A DNA stretch of 64,000 nucleotides from Amyelois transitella (lineage: Eukaryota > Arthropoda > Insecta > Lepidoptera > Pyralidae): contig NC_083505.1 in the NCBI RefSeq assembly GCF_032362555.1, positions 12,854,001 to 12,918,000 of the forward strand, written 5' to 3'. How positions within the stretch are numbered: position 1 is the first letter of the stretch; the number at the start of each line of letters is the position of its first letter. Under the pieces are notes generated by a model that saw nothing but the letters and a program-made list of their open reading frames with translations, did not search any database and was not told where the DNA came from. A program made the position numbers and the translations under genes. Below are positions 60,403 through 64,000 of this stretch, piece after piece.

Positions 60403-63400
60403 ATGTTTTTTAAAAGAAGGTAAGGATCCTAATAAAGAAAAATATTAAAATAATTTCCTGCGACAAGCTTATTCACTTGCACTAACCGTTACTTATTTCC
60501 CGCAGTACGACGGTGAAATACAGTATAGCAGCGTTGGTAGTGGCCGTTTTGTATTGCGAGTGGTTTATTTATTTGGCACAGCCATTTTACTGGCCTAGCC
60601 TGGAGTGTGAAGGTGTTGATGCTTCCTGTACCCGTGTGTTGTTCATAGCCGACCCTCAGATACAGGGTGACACGGCTGTAGCTCCTCCCCTCAGCTACCT
60701 TTTCAACTGGGATAGCGACAGGTATTTACACTCATTTTCTGTCTTTTGTTTAAGGAGTAAGTGCATCTAACTAATGTTATTGGCTCAGTGTGTTGCATTA
60801 TTATTATTTAATTAACTTTACGAGGCTGCTTTTTAACATAAGCTCTTTTATAAATCCAGGAATATCAAATCAAGTTTTTTCGAAAACATTTGTAAATTCA
60901 GTTGGAAGCCTTCTTTTATGAGTAGATTTTTAGGCAGTATCTAAGTTAATATTTGATGAAGTAAAAAAGGTTTGCAGTGATTGTGGACAGTGTAATATAT
61001 AAAAATCTCTGCCTACTCCTTTGGGAATGAGGTGTGATTTTATGTATTCATGAAAGTAAATTATATTTTCAGATACCTGAAGTCAACATTTTCTGTAGTT
61101 CTAAACCATTTCAAACCAGATGTCCTAGTCTATATGGGTGACTTGATGGATGAAGGCTCCATAGCTACCATGCAGCAGTTCCATGGTTATGTGAAGAGGC
61201 TGTCCAAAATTTTTGAGATAAATTATTCTGTTGTTGTAAGTTGCCTACGATTCTCTTTTAAAACCCACGTAAATTATAAAATAAAGACATTTTGAACTAA
61301 AAAAAACTGGTATTTAGTTTACAATGTCTTTATTTAGTAGGATTTTCTTTCTAAACTTAATCAATTTTTCAGCAAATATGGCTTCCAGGAGATAATGACA
61401 TAGGCGGAGAGGGTGAGCCAATAAAGAAGGACAAAGTGAAGGAGTTTGCTGAAGTTTTCGAGCAGCCAGATGTGATAACATTCAAGAACATTTCATTCTA
61501 CAAGGTCAACGGCATCACTTACACTGTGCCTCATGAAATGGAACTTGTAGATAATAACTACAAAATTGTGGTCTCCCACTATCCTGTTACACATAAACAT
61601 AGCTTTATTCATAAGGTGGGTACTGTCAAGTAGGTATTCATAAAAAAGTGATTGGTGATAAATTACATGGTGGCAGCAGGGGGATTTGTCTAATTGTAGA
61701 TATTGTCATAAAACATATTATGTAACAATAGTATTTAAAAAATTTCTAGATAAACCAGTGACTATTTGTCACAGTGCGGTGTGGTTCCCGGCACCAATAA
61801 AAAACAGAATAGGACCACTCCATCTCGTTTCCATGAATGTCGTAAAAGGCGCCTAAGGGATAGGCTTATAAACTTGGGATTCTTCTTTAAGGCGACGGGC
61901 TAGCAACTATTTGAATCTCAATTCTATCATTAAGCCAAATAGCTGAATGTGGCCATTCAGTCTTTCCAAGACTGTTGACTCTGTCTACCCCGCAAGGGAT
62001 ATAGACGTGACCATATGTATGTATGAATGTAAAACCAATAGAATTTAAAAAAATTCTATATAAACCAGTGACTATTTGACACCAAACTGGTAACTAAGGA
62101 AAACCATCCACTATGTAGTCCTAGGACTTTATTACAATAGGGAGATATTAAGCAGGCGCCCTTCAATTAGTGAAAGTGAACATTTTTTGGCAAGCAAAAC
62201 ATATATCTAACAGAGGATCCCAAGTGGCTAAGGCAATTATCATGGACTTTTTTCATTTCAGATGAACGCTAAAATCCGTCCAGACATTTACTTCAGTGCT
62301 CACGACCACGATTCAAAGTACGTGAAGCAGAAGAGAGACCTCACGCAACGGCAGGCACTATATCCGTTGTACAGTGTGCTGCACATACCTAGAGGCGACT
62401 GGTTGTACGAGATATCTGTGCCGACATGTTCCTACAGGATGGGGACTAGTAAGATTGGATATGGAGCTGCTGTTTTCGGTAAATAATAATTGTTAAACAT
62501 AAAAAAAAAACATTATCAGCTGTTGGATCCAACATACATATGGTCACGTCTATATCCCTTGCGGGGTAGACAGAACCAACAGTTTGTAAAAGACTGAATG
62601 GCCATGTTCAGCTATTTGGCTTAATGATAGAATTGAGATTCGAATAGTGACAGGTTGCTAGCCTATCGCCTAAAAAAGAATTCCAAGTTTGTGAGCCTAT
62701 CCCTTAGTCGCCTTTTACGAAATCCATGGGAAAGAAATGGAGTGGTTCTATTCTTTTTTGTATTGATGCCGGAAACCACGCGGTTGAATCCAAAGCTTAG
62801 TTAAATCTTGTTCCTTCGTACATATCTCTCTTGGTCCTTCCTAGGGAGGGTCCGAATAGTGCATGAAGAGGTCGTACAGCTCTGAAAGTATATGTAGCTG
62901 AAATAGAACTTTAGTGTCTTTTCACAAGATTCAATTTCCTTTGTCGCATTGTGAAATGCTCTTCAGTCCGCGCCGATACAAGCTAGTCTGTCTGAATCGT
63001 ATCTTACATGCTGCGAAATGATTTGAATGACACCTCAATCATTTCGCAGCGTCAATTCAGCTATCTGTATTCTTTTTTGTATTTGTGCCGTGTGGTTCCC
63101 GGCACCAATACAAAAAAGAGTAGGACCACTCCATCTCTTTCCCATGGATGTCGTAAAAGGCGACTAAGGGATAGGCTTACAAACTTGGGATTCTTTTTTA
63201 GGCGATGGGCTAGCAACATGCCACTATTTGAATCTCAATTTTATCTTAAAGCCAAATAGCTGAACGTGGCCTTTCAGGCTTTGCAAGACTGTTGGCTCTG
63301 TCTACCCCTCAAGGGATATAGACGTGATTATATGTAATGTATGTATGCAGCTATCTGTTACTAAATGTAAACATTCTTTTTTTTCAGAAAACAACAACAG

Positions 63401-63578
63401 TCTTCTACATTACACCGTGTTCTGGTCGCCGCAGAGGTTTCCATATTTGCTATTCTATGCTTTTGTACTTATTCCGCTGTGTTTGTACTGCCTTATATTC
63501 TGTCAATACAGACTCTTGCGGTGTCGCGAGACAACCAGTAGGAAAACTGATGAAGTACCACTTTTGAAGAGAGTTTAA
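60403..63578 (+). CDS. MPPE1/Cdc1-like membrane metallophosphoesterase
   Basis: Six exons: 60403-60419, 60506-60721, 61073-61235, 61373-61615, 62262-62478, 63388-63578. All are in phase with GT-AG introns, giving 348 residues. An N-terminal membrane segment (about 12-30) is followed by the calcineurin-like phosphoesterase fold: motif I LFIADPQ (Asp55), motif II GDLMDEG (Asp101, Asp104), motif III PGDNDIGG (138-143), SHYP (His201) and SAHDHD (His227, His229). A second membrane helix lies at about 304-325, then a basic cytosolic tail. This two-anchor layout and the GD-x-x-DEG motif fit the Cdc1/TED1/MPPE1 (PGAP5) group, which acts on GPI-anchor ethanolamine-phosphate in the ER. Orthology to MPPE1 itself is uncertain because motifs I and III are not the mammalian ones. 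Sense retroelement tails precede exons 3 and 6. Confidence 0.92.
60975..61052 (+). mobile_element. Decayed family B LINE 3' tip
   Basis: GCAGTGATTGTGGACAGTG, AATCTCTGCCTACTCCTTTG and GAGGTGTGATTTTATGTATT. It ends ~20 nt before exon 3 of the metallophosphoesterase gene. Confidence 0.75.
61774..62030 (+). mobile_element. Family A full-length copy
   Basis: GTGCGGTGTGGTTCCCGGCA to GACGTGACCATATGTATG in intron 4 of the metallophosphoesterase gene. Confidence 0.9.
62529..62786 (-). mobile_element. Family A copy
   Basis: Reversed copy, ACATACATATGGTCACG to GCCGGAAACCACGCGGTTG, ~54 nt after the donor of exon 5, tail facing the exon. Confidence 0.9.
63010..63050. repeat. 14-bp-arm hairpin
   Basis: GCTGCGAAATGATT at 63010-63023 and AATCATTTCGCAGC at 63037-63050 are exact reverse complements with a 13-nt loop. 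Confidence 0.9.
63085..63349 (+). mobile_element. Family A full-length copy
   Basis: GTGCCGTGTGGTTCCCGGCA to TGTAATGTATGTATG. The tail ends ~40 nt before exon 6 of the metallophosphoesterase gene (63388). Confidence 0.92.
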
Positions 63579-64000
63579 GAGAAACCGTGACCACTTACCA
63601 TCAGACCGTACGCTTGTTGTCTATAAAAAAGAACTATACCACTGTAAGGTACATGGCACCATTTTTAAATATGTATGATTTCCGGGATTCGATCTTATAT
63701 GAATATGACCTCCAGAGGGGTTAGTGCGAGTTTTACTCGATCAAACGCGTCGAGAAAGTAACCGCGAATTTGTATGAGATTTTATCAGCGCCACCTAGTG
63801 GTAACGCGATGGCACTAATGCCATTCCTTACAAATTCGTGATTACTCGCTACTCGCGAGTAGAACTCGCACTAACCCCTCTGGTCTATAGACAAATGTTT
63901 ATGAGGCTTATGACTTATCTTCTCTAGCTCTTTCTATTTGGTTAATAGGAATAGATAGAGATAACATATATGCCATAACAAAATATAATCCACCGCTCTT
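63579..64000. other. 3' UTR and downstream sequence, no further gene
   Basis: Downstream of the metallophosphoesterase stop; contains the MITE at 63715-63880 and no convincing ORF. Confidence 0.5.
63715..63880. mobile_element. Fold-back MITE (GAGGGGTTAGTGCGAG family), copy 2
   Basis: CCAGAGGGGTTAGTGCGAGT at the left and ACTCGCACTAACCCCTCTGG at the right are exact reverse complements at the tips; the arms extend inward with mismatches. Confidence 0.9.

Overview
The window is nuclear DNA from a moth or butterfly (Lepidoptera, inferred). The genes have short, fairly GC-rich exons in AT-rich introns and the proteins are insect-like. About a quarter or more of the sequence consists of repeats of a lepidopteran kind: short retroelements ending in TATG repeats, Helitron-like elements ending in CTAG, a tRNA-headed SINE, mariner, and fold-back MITEs. 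There are no bacterial features.

Layout. (1) 319-5635, + strand: nine exons of the 3' part of a coiled-coil axonemal protein gene (CFAP43-like). Its last exon begins a 166-bp tandem array that runs to about 6272. (2) 7939-10225, - strand: a small single-pass membrane protein that I cannot name. It lies head to head with (3) 11104-17945, + strand: a complete seven-exon lysosomal phospholipase A2 (PLA2G15, LCAT family). (4) 17946-25519: about 7.6 kb with no convincing gene and several fold-back elements. (5) 25520-32738, - strand: a complete eight-exon TBC1D20 (Rab-GAP with a C-terminal membrane anchor). (6) 33641-34408, + strand: an intronless gene for an unrecognised 255-residue protein, followed by a doubtful small ORF at 34788. 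(7) 35544-58819, + strand: a complete six-exon secreted cuticle protein with one peritrophin-type chitin-binding domain (CPAP1 class). It has a TATA promoter and a 16.8-kb first intron full of repeats, including a decayed mariner. (8) 60403-63578, + strand: a complete six-exon membrane-anchored metallophosphoesterase of the MPPE1/Cdc1 group. Exon joins were checked by hand for splice dinucleotides and phase. Only gene 2 has an unresolved phase, which probably means a missed exon.

The genes do not form a pathway; this is ordinary insect gene order. Two are trafficking or lysosome genes (TBC1D20, PLA2G15), one probably acts in the ER/Golgi (MPPE1-like), one is ciliary or sperm-related, and one belongs to the cuticle.

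The strongest unexplained signal concerns where retroelements sit. By hand count, 11 of 36 splice acceptors have the 3' tail of a sense-oriented retroelement about 9-50 nt upstream. These come from three unrelated families and six positions would not be needed: a rough estimate expects less than one by chance. One exon (319-444) has an element tail at both edges. Other notable items are the duplicated 5' splice site at 1205-1480, the tandemly repeated terminal exon at 5529-6272, a GC-AG intron, a ~0.9-kb element with ~190-bp inverted arms at 53697-54612, a 17-bp-TIR element at 28269-29200, a perfect 32-bp hairpin at 44250-44318, and two nested insertions with target-site duplications.
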